A stretch of 64,000 bases of DNA, taken from NCBI GenBank assembly GCA_947038515.1, contig CAMQWJ010000002.1, positions 156,097-220,096 on the forward strand, given 5' to 3'. The notes below the pieces were generated by a model. It was not told where the DNA came from, did no database searches, and saw nothing but the letters and a program-made list of their open reading frames with translations. Shown here one piece after another: positions 62,371 through 64,000 of this stretch. How positions within the stretch are numbered: position 1 is the first letter of the stretch; each line of letters starts with the position of its first letter. Source of the DNA: an uncultured Fusobacteriaceae bacterium. Its GTDB lineage: Bacteria > Fusobacteriota > Fusobacteriia > Fusobacteriales > Fusobacteriaceae. Position numbers and translations under genes: made by a program.

Positions 62371-63597
62371 CTAAGACTCCAATTTCTCTATCTTTTTATT
62401 AAGAATTTTTTCTGCCATTAATCTTGCTAATTCTTCAAGTTCTTTATAGTTTTCAAAAGTAGGATCTCCGATTGCTTCAACAGGAGTACCAATTACTTCA
62501 ATTCCTTTTGAAGCATCAGCAAAATTTTGTATCCCACGAACTCCACCACCACTCCAAAGTTTGTTACCAAAAATTCCTAAATATCTATTTTTTAATCCAT
62601 AATTTTGTAATTTAAATATAATCGGCTCTATTTTAGGATATAAAGCATTATTATGTGAACAAGACCCTATAAATAATCCTTGATATTTCCAGATATCACT
62701 TATTATAAAAGAAGAATCGGTTTTAGAAGCATCAAAAATTTTAATATTTTTCACTCCATAAGTTGCTAAATCAGTACCTAATGCCTCAGCCATTTTAGCA
62801 GTATTTCCATACATACTTCCATAGACAATAACTACCCCTGGTTCATCAGGAATAAACTGTCCCCAATTGTTAAAAAAGTTGATTACCTTTTTAATATCTG
62901 TTCTCCATAATATACCGTGAGATGGACAAATAAACTGGATATCTAAGGTAGAGATTTTTTTTATAACATTAACTACTTGAACTCCATATTTCCCTACAAT
63001 ATTGGAATAATATCGTCTCATTTCATTTTCAAAACTTGCTATATCAACTTCATCATCAAATAATCCACCATCTAGAGATTTAAAACTACCAAAAGCATCA
63101 TTTGAAAAAAGTATTTTTTCTGTAATATCATAAGTTGCCATAGATTCAGGCCAATGTACCATAGCCATAAAAGCGAAAGTTAGTTTATGATATCCTAAAT
63201 CTAAAATTTCACCCTCTACTACTTCTTGAAATCTACTTTCATCAAAATTATGGTTAAAGGCTTTTATCATTGTTAATGTTTTTTTATTTCCAATAATAGT
63301 AACCTCTGGATAAATTGTTATTAAATCTGAAAGTGCCCCTCCGTGATCAGGCTCCATGTGGTTAATAACAACATAATCTAATGGTCTTCCATTTAAATTT
63401 TGTCGTATTTTTTTAAAATAATTTCCCTCTGAACCAAATTCAACTGCATCAATAATACAAGTTTTTTCATCATTAATAAAGTATGAATTATAACTAACTC
63501 CCTTTGGTAAAGGTATATAATTTTCAAAACTATCTGATTTTCTATCATTAATTCCTATCCAAGAGACTGTTTCTGTAATTTTAGCTGAAAAATACAT
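62371..63597 (-). CDS. fprA: FprA-type flavodiiron protein (A-type flavoprotein)
   Basis: 408 residues. Beta-lactamase-like diiron domain: YVVINHMEPDHGGALSDL (HxExDH), FMAMVHWPESMATYD, FSNDAFGSF, ICPSHGILWR. Flavodoxin domain from about residue 255: IVYGSMYGNTAKMAEAL, GSCSHNNALYPKIEPI, GNKLWSGGGVRGI. Reduces O2 to water or NO to N2O in the cytoplasm, protecting an anaerobe. The 400 bases to its right hold no gene. Confidence 0.93.
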   Translation of the reverse strand: MYFSAKITETVSWIGINDRKSDSFENYIPLPKGVSYNSYFINDEKTCIIDAVEFGSEGNYFKKIRQNLNGRPLDYVVINHMEPDHGGALSDLITIYPEVTIIGNKKTLTMIKAFNHNFDESRFQEVVEGEILDLGYHKLTFAFMAMVHWPESMATYDITEKILFSNDAFGSFKSLDGGLFDDEVDIASFENEMRRYYSNIVGKYGVQVVNVIKKISTLDIQFICPSHGILWRTDIKKVINFFNNWGQFIPDEPGVVIVYGSMYGNTAKMAEALGTDLATYGVKNIKIFDASKTDSSFIISDIWKYQGLFIGSCSHNNALYPKIEPIIFKLQNYGLKNRYLGIFGNKLWSGGGVRGIQNFADASKGIEVIGTPVEAIGDPTFENYKELEELARLMAEKILNKKIEKLES

Positions 63598-63920
63598 TTT
63601 ATTTTATGATATAAGTAAAAATATATCATTTCCTCCTTTTCTATTTTATTTTTTTTATTTTATTTTATCCTGCAATTTTATAATTATAACAAATATTTTC
63701 ATTAAATATTTACAGTTTTAAACACCCTAGTTTTTCTACTTCCTAAAGTATTTTAAATTCATATTTAATTTAAAACATGCTATAATAATATTATAACATA
63801 TTTTTGCACATAACTTATTAACTTCTTTAAAAAAAATAGTGTTTTTTATTTTTTTTTATATAAAACACCTATCTAATACTATAAGTTCTTGTAAAAAACA
63901 CAGTGAAATATTAAAAAAGC

Positions 63921-64000
63921 TCTAATTTTTTAACAGTTTTTTATTATTACAATAAATACTCTAACTTTTTAACAGTATTTTATCATTACAATAAATACTC
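63921..64000. repeat. 39-bp tandem repeat running off the window
   Basis: Two successive units of 39 bases (TCTAA-TTTTTTAACAGT-...-AATAAATAC) with a few differences; a third begins at the last bases. The rest of 63598-63920 is AT-rich without a recognisable feature. Confidence 0.75.

Noticed and set aside
1..64000. CRISPR arrays
   Set aside because: No series of regularly spaced direct repeats with unique spacers was found; the repeats at 61969-62090 and 63921-64000 are contiguous.

Overview
The window is very AT-rich. It carries genes typical of a Fusobacteriaceae chromosome (Fusobacterium or a close relative): AqpZ, PreT/PreA, PanF with YhdT, an FprA flavodiiron protein, and an arginine/lysine-type decarboxylase. 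The organism assignment is inferred from gene content and composition; there is no rRNA in the window to confirm it.

Layout. (1) 1-7.1 kb, chromosomal core: 3'-truncated decarboxylase, aquaporin, DUF1097 membrane protein, the preT-preA operon, a DUF218 protein and a secreted protein. (2) 7.3-16.4 kb, a degraded accessory stretch. It holds an 859-bp tandem duplication of a membrane-protein/YHYH-peptide pair, a GNAT acetyltransferase, a membrane-anchored HNH protein, a membrane protein broken by a 7-bp repeat and a poly-A tract, a 5'-truncated HsdR_N-type protein, and a block of foreign-looking broken genes (MarR, SRPBCC, MFS) bounded by identical 35-bp repeats. (3) 16.6-60.3 kb, a composite island bounded on the right by an intact tRNA-Arg(TCG) and on the left by a copy of that tRNA's 3' end. 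It contains HicAB, a PARIS-like AAA/DUF4435 pair, a complete-looking tailed prophage (about 21.0-56.5 kb) and an IetAS-like AAA/subtilase operon. (4) 60.3-64 kb, core again: panF, yhdT, fprA.

The prophage has a lambda-type head (Nu1/A terminase, B portal, ClpP-type protease, D decoration, E capsid) joined to a P2-type contractile tail (sheath, tube, frameshifted chaperone, tape measure, X, D, V, U, W, J, I, fibre). Lysis genes (holin, M15 endolysin) follow. Rightward early genes lead to an orphan DNA methyltransferase and a large serine recombinase. A CI/S24 repressor and a small XRE protein appear to share four 17-bp operators. A Sll1717-type ATPase and a broken KAP NTPase sit between those two regulators.

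The most striking structures are as follows. There is an invertible tail-fibre tip: two inverted 16-bp sites lie in the same reading frame, and a silent alternative C-terminus abuts the expressed one stop codon to stop codon. Two related sites and a tyrosine-recombinase remnant lie beside it, with a structured RNA that carries a 32-residue hydrophobic peptide. There is an interleaved (pseudoknot-type) pair of long inverted repeats just upstream of the replisome organiser, and helically phased iterons inside that gene. All homology calls were made by eye from motifs, without database searches.
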